From Methylobacterium sp. NMS14P (GTDB taxonomy: Bacteria; Pseudomonadota; Alphaproteobacteria; Rhizobiales; Beijerinckiaceae): a stretch of DNA of 64,000 nt. Numbering within the stretch: position 1 is the stretch's first letter; the number at the start of each line of letters is the position of its first letter. The translations under genes were made by a program, and so were the position numbers. This document shows positions 1-9,213 of this stretch, piece after piece. The notes beneath the pieces are model-generated. The model ran no database searches. It had not been told where the DNA came from and was given only the letters and a program-made list of their open reading frames with translations. The stretch is taken from the NCBI RefSeq assembly GCF_028583545.1, contig NZ_CP087106.1:5811001-5875000 (forward strand), in the 5' to 3' direction.

Positions 1-1
1 C

Positions 2-658
2 GCCCCCGCCGGCCAGGGCACCGCCCTGGCGGTCGAGATGGCCCGGGCCGCCGAGGCCGCCGGCGCGGACGGGATCCTGCTGCTGCCGCCCTACCTGGTC
101 GGCTCCGAGCAGGCCGGTCTCGCCGCCCATATCGAGGCGGTCTGCCGCGCGACGTCCCTCGGGATCATCGTCTACAACCGCGCCAACGCCCAGCTCAACG
201 AGCAGACGCTGGCCGGCCTGTGCGAGCGCTGCCCAAACCTCGTCGGCTTCAAGGACGGCGTCGGCGACGTCGAGCTGATGACCCGGGTCTACGCCGCTCT
301 GGGCGACCGCCTGACCTATATCGGCGGCCTGCCCACCGCCGAGACCTTCGCGCTGCCGTACCTGGAGATGGGCGTCACCACCTACTCCTCGGCGATCTTC
401 AACTTCCTGCCCGAATGGGCGCTGTCCTTCTACGACAGCGTCCGCCGCCGGGACCGCGACGCGGTCTACCGGGAGCTGCGCGACTTCGTCCTCCCCTACA
501 TCGCGATCCGCAACCGCAAGCGCGGCTACGCGGTCTCGATCGTCAAGGCGGGCATGAGCGCCGTCGGCCGCCACGCCGGCCCGGTCCGGCCGCCGCTGAC
601 CGAGCTCGACGCGGCCGAGCGCGCCGAGCTGACGACGCTGATCGGCGACCGTCGCTGA
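2..658 (+). CDS. kdgD: 5-dehydro-4-deoxyglucarate dehydratase, 5' end missing
   Basis: This is the C-terminal two thirds of a DHDPS/NanA-family aldolase; the frame is open to the left edge, so the start lies outside the window. The family converts 5-dehydro-4-deoxyglucarate to 2,5-dioxopentanoate with loss of water and CO2, in the cytoplasm. The visible part has the family segment IIVYNRANA and then GFKDGVGD, whose Lys is the Schiff-base lysine. It is followed about 100 bp later by a glucarate-type MFS transporter and glucarate dehydratase, which supports KdgD over dihydrodipicolinate synthase. GudD makes its substrate, so the three genes form one catabolic unit. A 4-hydroxy-tetrahydrodipicolinate synthase paralogue is the main alternative. 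Confidence 0.85.
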   Translation, partial: APAGQGTALAVEMARAAEAAGADGILLLPPYLVGSEQAGLAAHIEAVCRATSLGIIVYNRANAQLNEQTLAGLCERCPNLVGFKDGVGDVELMTRVYAALGDRLTYIGGLPTAETFALPYLEMGVTTYSSAIFNFLPEWALSFYDSVRRRDRDAVYRELRDFVLPYIAIRNRKRGYAVSIVKAGMSAVGRHAGPVRPPLTELDAAERAELTTLIGDRR

Positions 659-756
659 ACCCCCGCGACGCGCACAACGACGGATCCGCCGAGCCAACGG
701 CGGCCACGACCCGCTTCCTGGATCAACCGGGCGGCAGAGAGCCAGGGAGAACGTCC

Positions 757-2112
757 ATGAGTGCCAGTTCGACCGGCGCGCCGAGCACCCTGCTCGACGC
801 CGCCGACGCGGGTCGCCGCACCCGCGTCCGCCTGCTGATCGTGGCGATGCTGTTCGCCGCCACGACGATCAACTACGCCGACCGCGCGACCATCTCGATC
901 GCCGGGCCCGACATGGCCAAGGAACTCGGCCTCTCGCCGGTCCAGATGGGCTACGTCTTCTCGGCCTTCGCGTGGTCCTACGTCCTCGCCCAGATCCCAG
1001 GCGGCTGGCTCCTCGACCGCTACAGCGTCAAGTGGGTCTACGCCGCCGCCGTCGCCCTGTGGTCGGGCTTCACGCTGGTCCAGGGCGCCGTCGGCTTCTT
1101 CACCGGCCTGACCGCGGTGGTGCTGCTCTTCGCCCTGCGGCTCGCCGTCGGCCTCACCGAGGCGCCGGTCTTTCCCGCCAATGCCCGGATCGTCGCCGCG
1201 TGGTTCCCGACCCGGGAACGCGGCATGGCCTCGGCGTTCTTCAACTCGGCGCAGTACTTCGCCACGGTGCTGTTCACGCCGCTGATGGCGTGGATCGTCC
1301 ACAATTTCGGCTGGCACCACGTCTTCACCAGCATGGGCCTGCTCGGCATCGTCTTCGCGGTGGTGTGGCTGCGCGTCGTCGACAGCCCGAAGAACCACCC
1401 GTCGATGAACCAGGCGGAGCGGGACTACATCGAGGCCGGCGGCGCGCTGCTCGACATGGACGGGCAGAGCCGGACCAAGCAGGGCGATGCCGGCCGGACG
1501 CTGCGCCAGCTGCTCGCCAACCGGATGCTGCTCGGCATCTATGTCGGCCAGTACTGCATCACCGTGCTGACCTACTTCTTCCTGACGTGGTTCCCGGTCT
1601 ACCTCGTCAAGGAGCGCGGCCTGTCGATCCTGCAGGCCGGCTTCGCGGCGGCTCTGCCGGCGCTCTGCGGCTTCATCGGCGGCATCCTCGGGGGCGTGAT
1701 CTCCGACCTGCTCCTGCGCCGCGGCTTCTCGCTGACGGCGGCCCGCAAGATCCCGATCGTCGGCGGCATGCTGCTGTCGATGAGCATCATCGGCTGCAAC
1801 TACGTCCAGGCGGACGCGGTGGTGGTCGGGCTGATGGCGCTCGCCTTCTTCGGCAAGGGCATCGGCGCGCTCGGCTGGGCGGTCGTCGCCGACACCTCCC
1901 CGCGGGAGAGCGGCGGCCTCTCGGGCGGCCTGTTCAACACCTTCGGCAACACCGCCGGCATCACCACGCCGATCGCGATCGGCTACATCGTCCAGAGCAC
2001 GGGCTCGTTCAACGGCGCCCTGGTCTTCGTCGGCCTGAACGCCCTCGTCGCCTGCTTCTGCTACCTCGTGGTGGTCGGCGAGATCCGCCGCGTCGAGCTG
2101 AAGGCCCACTGA
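757..2112 (+). CDS. gudP: MFS transporter, glucarate/galactarate type (GudP-like)
   Basis: A 451-residue major facilitator with about 12 hydrophobic segments. The N-terminal region carries [15 protein letters not shown] and, after TM2, [12 protein letters not shown], the loop pattern of the anion:cation symporter (phthalate/glucarate permease) subfamily. It likely imports D-glucarate or galactarate by proton symport through the inner membrane. The ATG at 757 was chosen because the membrane domain begins shortly after it and GGGAGAAC lies just upstream; longer in-frame versions overlap kdgD. It sits between kdgD and gudD. Assignment to hexarates rests on the neighbours; other sugar acids are possible. 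Confidence 0.85.
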   Translation: MSASSTGAPSTLLDAADAGRRTRVRLLIVAMLFAATTINYADRATISIAGPDMAKELGLSPVQMGYVFSAFAWSYVLAQIPGGWLLDRYSVKWVYAAAVALWSGFTLVQGAVGFFTGLTAVVLLFALRLAVGLTEAPVFPANARIVAAWFPTRERGMASAFFNSAQYFATVLFTPLMAWIVHNFGWHHVFTSMGLLGIVFAVVWLRVVDSPKNHPSMNQAERDYIEAGGALLDMDGQSRTKQGDAGRTLRQLLANRMLLGIYVGQYCITVLTYFFLTWFPVYLVKERGLSILQAGFAAALPALCGFIGGILGGVISDLLLRRGFSLTAARKIPIVGGMLLSMSIIGCNYVQADAVVVGLMALAFFGKGIGALGWAVVADTSPRESGGLSGGLFNTFGNTAGITTPIAIGYIVQSTGSFNGALVFVGLNALVACFCYLVVVGEIRRVELKAH

Positions 2113-2120
2113 CCCGCCCG

Positions 2121-2145
2121 CCGGACCGGCCGCCGGCCGGTCCGG
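2121..2145 (+). terminator. GC-rich hairpin between transporter and gudD
   Basis: A perfect inverted repeat, CCGGACCGGCC, loop GCC, then GGCCGGTCCGG, starts 9 bp after the transporter stop codon. There is no T-run, so it is either a weak terminator or a 3'-end stabilising hairpin that could set lower expression of gudD. Confidence 0.4.
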
Positions 2146-2207
2146 CCCCGCATCGATCCCGCCTCGCGCCCGGCGCAGACCGGCCGGGGGCCCCCGAGGA
2201 GGACGCC

Positions 2208-3557
2208 ATGCTGAACGAGAGCCGCCACGCCGCCCGCAACACGCCGACCGTGACCGCCATGAAGGTCGTGCCGGTCGCCGGCCACGACAGCATGCTGCTC
2301 AACCTCTCGGGCGCGCACGGGCCGTACTTCACCCGCAACCTCGTGATCCTGACCGACTCCACCGGCGCCACCGGACTCGGCGAGGTCCCCGGCGGCGAGG
2401 GCATCCGCAAGACCCTGGAGGATGCCCGGGATCTCGTGGTCGGGCAGCCGCTCGGCGCCTGGAACGCGGTGCTCAACGCCATGCGGACGCGCTTCGCCGA
2501 CCGCGACGTCGGCGGGCGCGGCCTGCAGACCTTCGACCTGCGCATCACCATCCACGCGGTCACCGCCGTCGAGTCCGCCTTCCTCGACCTGCTCGGCCAG
2601 TACCTCGACGTGCCCGTCGCGGCGCTCCTGGGCGAGGGCCAGCAGCGCGACGCCGTCGAGATGCTGGGCTACCTGTTCTACGTCGGCGACCGCACCCGCA
2701 CGGATCTCGGCTACCGCGCGCCGACCGCCCGCGACGGCTGGTTCCGCCTGCGGGACGAGGAGGCGCTGACACCGGAGGCCGTGGCCCGGCTCGCCGAGGC
2801 CGCCTACGACCAGTACGGCTTCAACGACTTCAAGCTGAAGGGCGGCGTGCTGCGCGGCGAGGACGAGATCGCCGCCGTCACCGCGATCCATGAGCGCTTC
2901 CCCAAGGCGCGGGTCACGCTCGACCCGAACGGCGCGTGGTCCCTCGCGGAGGCGATCCGCCTCTGCAAGGGCCAGGGCGACGTCCTGGCCTACGCGGAGG
3001 ATCCCTGCGGCGCCGAGGGCGGGTTCTCGGGCCGCGAGATCATGGCCGAGTTCCGCCGCGCCACCGGCCTGCCCACCGCCACCAACATGATCGCCACCGA
3101 CTGGCGGCAGATGAACCACGCGATCCAGCTCGGTGCTGTCGACATCCCGCTGGCCGACCCGCATTTCTGGACGCTCGCCGGCTCGGTCCGGGTGGCCCAG
3201 CTGTGCCGTGACCACGGCCTGACCTGGGGCTCGCACTCGAACAACCACTTCGACGTGTCGCTCGCGATGTTCACCCACGTCGCCGCGGCGGCGCCCGGCA
3301 ACGTCACGGCGATCGACACGCACTGGATCTGGCAGGACGGCGAGCGCCTGACCAGGGAGCCGCTGGCGATCCGCGGCGGCCTCGTGCGGGTGCCGGAGCG
3401 GCCGGGCCTCGGCATCGAGCTCGACATGTCGGCGGTGGAGGAGGCCCACGCCCTCTACCGCGACCACGGCCTCGGCGCCCGCGACGACGCGGCCGCCATG
3501 CAGTTCCTGATCCCCGGCTGGACCTTCGACAACAAGAAGCCCTGCCTGGTCCGCTGA
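2208..3557 (+). CDS. gudD: Glucarate dehydratase
   Basis: A 449-residue enolase-superfamily (mandelate racemase subgroup) enzyme that dehydrates D-glucarate to 5-dehydro-4-deoxyglucarate. Visible signatures are the K-x-K base motif in FKLKGG near residue 208, the metal-ligand segment VTLDPNGAW near residue 240, and the catalytic His region GSHSNNHFD near residue 343. Its length matches the family. The ATG at 2208 has GAGGAGG seven bases upstream. The product is the substrate of the upstream KdgD, and the transporter lies between them, giving a compact import-to-2,5-dioxopentanoate operon. Confidence 0.95.
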   Translation: MLNESRHAARNTPTVTAMKVVPVAGHDSMLLNLSGAHGPYFTRNLVILTDSTGATGLGEVPGGEGIRKTLEDARDLVVGQPLGAWNAVLNAMRTRFADRDVGGRGLQTFDLRITIHAVTAVESAFLDLLGQYLDVPVAALLGEGQQRDAVEMLGYLFYVGDRTRTDLGYRAPTARDGWFRLRDEEALTPEAVARLAEAAYDQYGFNDFKLKGGVLRGEDEIAAVTAIHERFPKARVTLDPNGAWSLAEAIRLCKGQGDVLAYAEDPCGAEGGFSGREIMAEFRRATGLPTATNMIATDWRQMNHAIQLGAVDIPLADPHFWTLAGSVRVAQLCRDHGLTWGSHSNNHFDVSLAMFTHVAAAAPGNVTAIDTHWIWQDGERLTREPLAIRGGLVRVPERPGLGIELDMSAVEEAHALYRDHGLGARDDAAAMQFLIPGWTFDNKKPCLVR

Positions 3558-3574
3558 GGGCCGGCCCCGAAGCC

Positions 3575-4120
3575 TCAGACGCGCGAAGACAGCGGCGACC
3601 ATTCCCGGCGCAGGATGGCGTACTGCATCGTGTTCTCGAAGATCGGGTTGCCCCGATCGTCGTCCACGAAGGAGATGAACTCGCGGAACAGGCCCTCGGG
3701 GCGCATCGTCAGCGCCTCGCACAGGCGGCGCGAGGCGGCGTTGTCCTCCTCGACATAGGCGTAGAGCCGCCGCGCACGCCGCTCGGAGAACAGGTATCCG
3801 AACAGGGCGGTCGCGGCCTCGAGGGCGTAGCCCGCGCCGCCGTACGCGGCGTTGAAGTTCCAGCCGACCGAGAAGGTGTCGGGCGGTTCGGGCAGGCAGA
3901 ACAGGTCGCCGATCAGCCGGTCGGACGCGGCCAGGCACACGGCCACGTGCTCGTCGTCGCGGCCGCGCCGCACGGCCTCCGCCTCCGCGTCCGCCGGCGT
4001 GTCGAGGCGGCCGCTCTGGAAGCAGCGCGCCCGCGGGCGGTGCAGGTAGGCGAACAGGTCGGCGGCGTCGTCCGGCCTGAAACGCCGCAGGATCAGGCGG
4101 TCGGTCCGGATGTCGATCAT
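3575..4120 (-). CDS. GNAT N-acetyltransferase (RimJ/RimL type)
   Basis: A 181-residue GNAT protein starting MIDIRTDRLILRRF, the beta-1 signature of RimJ/RimL-like acetyltransferases. The middle has GWNFNAAYGGAGYALEA, which corresponds to the V-x-x-x-x-R/Q-G-x-G/A acetyl-CoA loop, followed by ARRLYAYVEEDNAASRRLCEAL. It would acetylate a small amine or a protein N-terminus; the substrate cannot be read from sequence. It starts 22 bp after the stop of the NAD-kinase-fold gene on the same strand, so it is probably the last gene of the nrtR operon. It converges on gudD with a 17-bp gap. Confidence 0.85.
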   Translation of the reverse strand: MIDIRTDRLILRRFRPDDAADLFAYLHRPRARCFQSGRLDTPADAEAEAVRRGRDDEHVAVCLAASDRLIGDLFCLPEPPDTFSVGWNFNAAYGGAGYALEAATALFGYLFSERRARRLYAYVEEDNAASRRLCEALTMRPEGLFREFISFVDDDRGNPIFENTMQYAILRREWSPLSSRV

Positions 4121-4142
4121 CGGGTTCCCGGTCGGGGCCGCG

Positions 4143-5036
4143 CTACGCGGCCACGAGGTTGAAGGTGCGGTCGGCCGGCGCGAGGCTGACCCGCCGCCCC
4201 CAGTCGAAGGCGACGAAATCCTGCTCGATCCCGTCCGAGAACACCACGCCGCCCTCGTTCATCCGCGACACCACCGTGAGCGGCGCGCCGGCGAACTTGC
4301 CGCCGCGGAGATCGGTGCCGGTGGCGACGCTCGGGAACGGCTCGCGCACCCAGTAGCCGAAGGCCGCCTCCTCGATGCCGACCTCCACGGTGAGGTGCGT
4401 CGCCTCGCTGATCGAGCGCGCCCAGCCGGTCAGGCCGGTGCCCGAGGCCACGATCAGCCCGCTCGACGAGTGGTCCTCCGCCCGCGCCCCGTCGTCGATC
4501 CGGTAGCGCGCCGACTGGTGGCTGCGGTGGCCGACGAAGATCTCGTTCAGGGCGAGCAGCCGCTCGCCGCCGTCGAAGGTCGCCTGCACCATGGTGCGCC
4601 GCTGCAGGGGGGCGGCGCCGGCCGCGCTGGCGGGCAGCAGGGCGCGGAGTGCCTCCACCCGGGCCCGGGCCAGCACGCCGTCGTAGAGGTCGGGCGCCGG
4701 GTTGACCCCGACCACCGGCTGCCCGTCGAGGTACTTGGCGACGTTGGCCACGAGCCCGTCCTGCCCCACGGCCACGACCACGTCCTCGGGGGCGAAGAGG
4801 AAGCGGTCGAGGTCGGGGCGCCGCACCAGGGCCTGCCGCCAGTCCAGGGGCACGGAGGCCCGGGCCTCGGCGAGCACGGCCTGGAACTGCGCGTGGCGCG
4901 CCTCGACCGCGGCGAGCGTCTGGCCCCTGCTCTCCAGGAAGAACCGGACTTGGCCGCGGGTCGCGTGCCGGGCGATGAGCAGCTCGTAATCCGTGTCGCG
5001 GATCACGAAGACCACGCGGGGGGTGAGGGCCGGCAT
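4143..5036 (-). CDS. Divergent NAD kinase-fold protein
   Basis: A 297-residue protein with the layout of ATP-NAD kinases but far from housekeeping NadK. Residues about 85-110 read VVVAVGQDGLVANVAKYL, in the place of the GGDGT phosphate/NAD-binding motif: one Gly is changed but the Asp is kept. It is followed by GVNPAPDLYDG, at the position of the family GIN segment. Later segments ALNEIFVGHR and SSGLIVASGTGLTGWARS match the NadK blocks NE and DGLIVSTPTGST. It may phosphorylate NAD or a related nucleotide, or bind it without turnover. It starts 11 bp after the SPFH gene stop, in an operon led by a Nudix NAD-metabolism-type regulator, which supports an NAD link. Confidence 0.75.
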   Translation of the reverse strand: MPALTPRVVFVIRDTDYELLIARHATRGQVRFFLESRGQTLAAVEARHAQFQAVLAEARASVPLDWRQALVRRPDLDRFLFAPEDVVVAVGQDGLVANVAKYLDGQPVVGVNPAPDLYDGVLARARVEALRALLPASAAGAAPLQRRTMVQATFDGGERLLALNEIFVGHRSHQSARYRIDDGARAEDHSSSGLIVASGTGLTGWARSISEATHLTVEVGIEEAAFGYWVREPFPSVATGTDLRGGKFAGAPLTVVSRMNEGGVVFSDGIEQDFVAFDWGRRVSLAPADRTFNLVAA

Positions 5037-5047
5037 GGCGGGCCTCC

Positions 5048-6034
5048 TCAGCGGGGCGCGAGCCGCGCGGGAAGCGCGCCCCGGACCTCGCCGAGGATTG
5101 CCGCCAGCAGGTCGGGCGTGACGTTGACGTGCTCGATCGTCTCCAGCTTGCCGGCGAGTTCCCGGGCCGCCAGCCCGAGCAGGACGGCGGGCGGCATGTC
5201 CCGGTAGATTGCGGCGCGGCGCTGCTCCGCGTCGGCCCGGGCCCCCTCGACGAGCCGGATCCGCTCGGCCTCCGCGGCCGCCTCCAGGCCGCGGGCCTCC
5301 GCGACGCCGGCGGCGCGGTCGCGGGCGTTCTCGGCTTCTTGCGCGATCAGCACGGTCTCGCGCCGGGCCAACTCGGTCTTGGTCGCGAGCTCGTTCTCCG
5401 CGATGGCGCGCTCCTTCTCAACCGCCAGGGCGCGCCGCGCGAAGGTCGCCTCGTCGGCCTTCTGCTGCAGGGCCTCGAAGGTCGGCGTCTGCAGGGCGCG
5501 CTCCAGCTCGCTGGTCGGCGCGAGGTTGGTGAGCCGCACCGAAACCGCCGCGACGCCGATCTCGGCCAGCGCCGGGGCGGCGAACAGGACCCGTTCCAGC
5601 ACGGCGCGCAGCGGCTCCGGACCGGCGTCGAGGAGGGCGCCGATCGGGCTCGCCCCGAGATACTGGAGCGCCGCCTGGCCGGCGATGCCGCCGAGGCGCG
5701 CCTCGATCCGCTCGATCGGCTCGCCCTGGAGGCGCCCGTTGCGGAGGTCGATCGAGAAATCGACCCGGCTCGCCAGCAGCTCCGGATCGACGACGTGCCA
5801 GCCGATCGTCCCCTGGACCACGACAGTCTGGAAGTCCCGGCTGCGGCCGCGGACGAACAGGGTCATCTCGCGGTCGTCGACCGGCACCTCGCTGATGCTG
5901 GCGGTCTCGGGCCGGAACCAGAAGACCAGACCCCGCCCGCTCTGCCGGACCCGGCCGTTGCGGAAGCGGATGATGTGGCTGCTCGCCTCGCTCCGGAGCT
6001 GGGCGATCACACCGATGTTGCGGACCGTTGCCAT
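5048..6034 (-). CDS. SPFH/band 7 domain protein
   Basis: A 328-residue protein. The first ~180 residues form a band-7 domain (IRFRNGRVRQSGRGLVFWF, VPVDDREM, VQGTIGWHVVDPELLASRV). This is followed by a long Glu/Ala/Arg-rich helical region (about 200-300) with repeated A-E-A-E-R patterns typical of SPFH coiled coils that drive oligomerisation at membranes. No clear transmembrane helix is seen, unlike stomatins or HflK. The ATG at 6034 was chosen because GAGGAG lies upstream and the domain begins at once; longer frames overlap nrtR. It is 10 bp downstream of nrtR. It probably forms a membrane-associated ring linked to nucleotide signalling, an inference from the operon. Confidence 0.85.
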   Translation of the reverse strand: MATVRNIGVIAQLRSEASSHIIRFRNGRVRQSGRGLVFWFRPETASISEVPVDDREMTLFVRGRSRDFQTVVVQGTIGWHVVDPELLASRVDFSIDLRNGRLQGEPIERIEARLGGIAGQAALQYLGASPIGALLDAGPEPLRAVLERVLFAAPALAEIGVAAVSVRLTNLAPTSELERALQTPTFEALQQKADEATFARRALAVEKERAIAENELATKTELARRETVLIAQEAENARDRAAGVAEARGLEAAAEAERIRLVEGARADAEQRRAAIYRDMPPAVLLGLAARELAGKLETIEHVNVTPDLLAAILGEVRGALPARLAPR

Positions 6035-6044
6035 GATGGTCTCC

Positions 6045-6776
6045 TCAGAACTGACCCGAGCTGTCGAAGCGGAAGAGTTCGGCGGGGCGGAACGCCGTCC
6101 CGGCCTCGCGGGCGCCGGTCGGCGCGATCCAGCCCCGGTCGCGCATGCGGCGGCGGAAGGCGGATTTGTTGAGGGGCGCGCCGCGGATCGCCGCGTGCAC
6201 GTCCTGGAGCTGCCGGAGGGTGAAGTGCTCCGGGAGTAGCGCGAAGCCGACATCCGTGTAGTCGAGCTTGCCGCGCAGCCGCTTCACGGCCAGCGCGAGG
6301 ATGTCGGAGTGGTCGAAGGCGAGGGCGAGGGGGGCGCCGTCCTCGGTCTCGGCCGAGACCGGGCCGCCGGCCTCGCCCGCCCAGGGCACGATCAGCGTCG
6401 CCGCCGTCGGCGCGGCGCTGCCCGCCAGGGCCTCGGCGAGGGCCGCCTCCGGCAGCAGCGCCAGGTAGGCGACCGAGACGATGCGCATCCGCGGATCCCG
6501 GTCCACGGCGCCGAAGGTGTAGAGCTGCTCGAGCCGCGCCCGCCCGATCCCGGCCTTCTCGCGCAGGACGCGCTCCGCGGCGGCGTCGAGGGTCTCGGCG
6601 ATGCCTACGAACCCGCCCGGCAGCGCCCACAGGCCGGCCTGCGGCAGCTGGCTTCGGCGCAGCAGGAGAGCGGCGAGCCGGCCCGCCCGGATCCCCACGA
6701 GGACGAGATCGACCGCCAGGGCGGGGCGCTCGTATTTCGCAGGATCGTAGCCTGCCAGGAACTCGGATTCGGTCAT
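6045..6776 (-). CDS. NrtR-type Nudix regulator with C-terminal winged helix
   Basis: A 243-residue two-domain protein. Residues about 20-150 are a Nudix fold (LWALPGGFVGIAETLDAAAERVLREKAGI): the Nudix box lacks the full catalytic R-E-x-x-E-E pattern (REKAGI), as is usual in ADP-ribose-sensing NrtR proteins. The C-terminal part, TDVGFALLPEHFTLRQLQ and later NKSAFRRRM, is the winged-helix region of that family. NrtR regulators repress NAD biosynthesis genes and respond to ADP-ribose. It is first in an operon with SPFH, NAD-kinase-fold and GNAT genes, so it probably autoregulates this operon. Which ligand it binds cannot be told from sequence. Confidence 0.85.
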   Translation of the reverse strand: MTESEFLAGYDPAKYERPALAVDLVLVGIRAGRLAALLLRRSQLPQAGLWALPGGFVGIAETLDAAAERVLREKAGIGRARLEQLYTFGAVDRDPRMRIVSVAYLALLPEAALAEALAGSAAPTAATLIVPWAGEAGGPVSAETEDGAPLALAFDHSDILALAVKRLRGKLDYTDVGFALLPEHFTLRQLQDVHAAIRGAPLNKSAFRRRMRDRGWIAPTGAREAGTAFRPAELFRFDSSGQF

Positions 6777-6788
6777 CGGACTTTTCTA

Positions 6789-6831
6789 CTCAAGTTGAGC
6801 ATAACTAAGACGCAGATTGCGCATATGTCAA
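6789..6831 (-). promoter_or_regulatory. Promoter and operator candidate for the nrtR operon
   Basis: On the minus strand a consensus -35 TTGACA (6826-6831) is followed after 18 bp by TAGTTA (6802-6807) as -10. Just downstream lies an 11-bp palindrome, CTCAACTTGAG (6789-6799), with perfect 5-bp arms, centred near the expected transcription start and 12 bp before the nrtR ATG. This is where a repressor would block initiation. It is an AT-rich patch in a GC-rich region. Confidence 0.55.
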
Positions 6832-7026
6832 GCCGAGAGCGGATCCGCCGGGAAGCGCCGCGGGACGCACAGCCCCGCACCGGCTCCGCACAGATCCGCC
6901 CGGGCGCGGCCGGTCGGTGCGGTCCGAGCCTGGAAAAGGGCGAAGCTTCTCGTGGCGACGGAGGGGCTGGCGCGGGAGCTTCAGCGGCGAGCCGGCATCG
7001 ATCCGCCGGCGCAGGAGATTTCCCCC

Positions 7027-9213
7027 ATGCCGTTCTTCGCTCCACGATCCGCGGTCGAGCCGCCCCGCAACGCCGCGCTGTCGCCGCTCTTCCTCGCGCT
7101 GCTGGCGCTCCTCATCATGCTCGCCTCGGCCCACGCGGCGCCAGGCCCGGAGCGGGGCGGCCTCAGGCTGCGCGGGCCGGCCGGCACCGCGCCGGTCGAG
7201 GCCGTCCAGCTCGCGACCGACATCAGCGTCGACGTCAGCGGCCCGACCGCCCGGGCCACCGTCACCCAGGCCTTCCGCAACGTCACGGCGGACTGGGTCG
7301 AGGGCACCTACGTGTACCCGCTTCCGGAGGACGCGGCCGTCGACGGGATGAAGCTCGTCGTCGGCGCCCGCGTGATCGTCGCCGACATCCGCGAGCGGGC
7401 GGCGGCCAAGCGCGCCTACGAGGCCGCGAAGGTGGCCGGGCAGTCGGCGGCGCTGACCGCGCAGGAGCGGCCCAACGTCTTCACCAACGCGGTCGCCAAT
7501 ATCGGCCCCGGCGAGACGGTGGTGGTCCAGATTACCTACCAGCAGACGATCCCCGTCTCTGGCGAGACGCGGACGCTGCGCCTGCCCCTGGTAGTGGCGC
7601 CCCGCTACAATCCCGCCCCCGCCCCGGTGGACGCGGTCTCCCTCGACGGCGTGGCCGGCGCGGCCCGCGACCCCGTCCCGGATCGCGCCCGGATCAGCCC
7701 GCCGGTGCTCGACCCGGCCCTGTCGTCGCCGACCAATCCGGTCGCCGTCACCGTGCGGCTGCAGGCGGGCTTCCCCGTCGGCGACGTCCGCAGCGCGACC
7801 CACGCGATCCGCGTGACCGAGACCGGCCCGGAGGCGCGGACCGTCACGCTCGCCGACGGCGTCGTCCCGGCCGACCGCGACCTCGAGCTGACCTGGGCGC
7901 CGGTCCCGAGCCGGGTGCCGGGCCTCGGCCTGTTCCGCGAGACCGTGGCGGGCCGGACCTACCTGCTGGCCACCGTGAACCCGCCGGCGATCGAGGCCGA
8001 CGCGGCCGCCCGGCCGGCGCGCGACGTCACCTTCGTCATCGACAATTCCGGCTCGATGTCGGGCGCCTCGATGCGGCAGGCCAAGGCCGGGCTGCTGGCC
8101 GGCCTCGGCCGCCTGACCCCGCGGGACCGCTTCAACGTCATCCGCTTCGACGACACCTGGGACGCGCTGCATCCGGAGCCGGTCCCGGCGACGCCGGCGG
8201 CCCTGGCGGAGGCCGAGGCCTTCGTCGCCGCCCTGGAGGCCCGCGGCGGCACCGAGATGCTGGCGCCCCTCAAGGCGGCCCTCGCCGACCCCCACCCGGA
8301 GGACGGGCGCGTCCGTCAGGTCGTGTTCCTCACCGACGGCGCCGTCGGCGACGAGGAGCGGATCTTCGCGGCGATCCACGCCGATCTCGGGCGCACGCGC
8401 CTGTTCATGGTCGGCATCGGCGCGGCGCCCAACGGCCACCTGATGCGCCACGCGGCCGAGATCGGCCGCGGCAGCTTCACCGAGATCCGCGACCTCGCGC
8501 AGGTCGGCGAGCGGACCCGCGCGCTCTACGAGAAGCTGGAATCCCCCGCCGTCACCGACCTGACCGCGACCTTCTCGGTCCCGGGCGTCGCGGTCACGCC
8601 GGGAGCGCTGCCCGACCTGTATCGCGGCGAGCCGCTGGTCTTCGCCGCGCTTCTGCCGGGGGCGGCAGAGGGCACCGTGACCGTCACCGGCCGGGTGGGC
8701 GGCCGGACCTGGACCCGGACGCTCCCCCTCGTCGAGGCGGGCCCCGGCGCCGGCATCTCCAAGGTCTGGGCGCGCTCCCGGATCGGCGAGACCGAGACGG
8801 CGCGCATCACGGGGCGCCTCGGCACGGACGCGGCCGACGCCGCCATTCTGGCGCTGGCCCTGGAGCACGGCCTGACGACGCGGCTGACCAGCCTCGTGGC
8901 CGTCGACGCCACGCCGCGCCGGGCGCCCGGCACGCCTCTCGTCGCCGCCGACCTGCCGCTGAACCTGCCGGCGGGCTGGGACTTCGCCAAGGTGTTCGGC
9001 ACGGGCCGGCCCGGCGCCGCGCCCGCCGACGACGGGGCGGCGCGGATCGTGCCGATCCGGGCCGAGGGCGCGGCGGTCGACCTGCCGCGGACCGGGGCCG
9101 GGATCCTGGCGCAGCTCGGCCTGGGCCTGCTCCTCGCCCTGCTGGGTCTCCTGGGCCTCCTGCTGGGCGCCGGCCCGACGGCCGGCGGCCGCCGGACCGG
9201 GGACGCGCGATGA
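7027..9213 (+). CDS. VIT/VWA-domain surface protein with LPRTG sorting signal (sortase substrate)
   Basis: A 728-residue exported protein. The N-terminus has a hydrophobic signal segment (LFLALLALLIMLASAHA) with cleavage likely after AHA. A VIT (vault inter-alpha-trypsin) domain follows (VTQAFRN, GTYVYPLPEDAAVDGM), then a VWA domain with MIDAS residues in FVIDNSGSMSG, GGTEML and FLTDGAVGD. The C-terminus has LPRTG (9082-9096), a leucine-rich hydrophobic helix and the Arg-containing tail GGRRTGDAR: a complete LPXTG-type sorting signal, rare in Gram-negatives. The stop overlaps the start of the sortase gene. The ATG at 7027 has AGGAGA upstream and begins directly before the signal peptide. It matches the known proteobacterial pairing of a class GN sortase with one VIT/VWA target. 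Confidence 0.9.
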   Translation: MPFFAPRSAVEPPRNAALSPLFLALLALLIMLASAHAAPGPERGGLRLRGPAGTAPVEAVQLATDISVDVSGPTARATVTQAFRNVTADWVEGTYVYPLPEDAAVDGMKLVVGARVIVADIRERAAAKRAYEAAKVAGQSAALTAQERPNVFTNAVANIGPGETVVVQITYQQTIPVSGETRTLRLPLVVAPRYNPAPAPVDAVSLDGVAGAARDPVPDRARISPPVLDPALSSPTNPVAVTVRLQAGFPVGDVRSATHAIRVTETGPEARTVTLADGVVPADRDLELTWAPVPSRVPGLGLFRETVAGRTYLLATVNPPAIEADAAARPARDVTFVIDNSGSMSGASMRQAKAGLLAGLGRLTPRDRFNVIRFDDTWDALHPEPVPATPAALAEAEAFVAALEARGGTEMLAPLKAALADPHPEDGRVRQVVFLTDGAVGDEERIFAAIHADLGRTRLFMVGIGAAPNGHLMRHAAEIGRGSFTEIRDLAQVGERTRALYEKLESPAVTDLTATFSVPGVAVTPGALPDLYRGEPLVFAALLPGAAEGTVTVTGRVGGRTWTRTLPLVEAGPGAGISKVWARSRIGETETARITGRLGTDAADAAILALALEHGLTTRLTSLVAVDATPRRAPGTPLVAADLPLNLPAGWDFAKVFGTGRPGAAPADDGAARIVPIRAEGAAVDLPRTGAGILAQLGLGLLLALLGLLGLLLGAGPTAGGRRTGDAR

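Noticed and set aside
526..3938. Long minus-strand frames opposite gudP and gudD
   Set aside because: Arg/Asp-rich shadows caused by high GC3 in the plus-strand genes, with no motifs.
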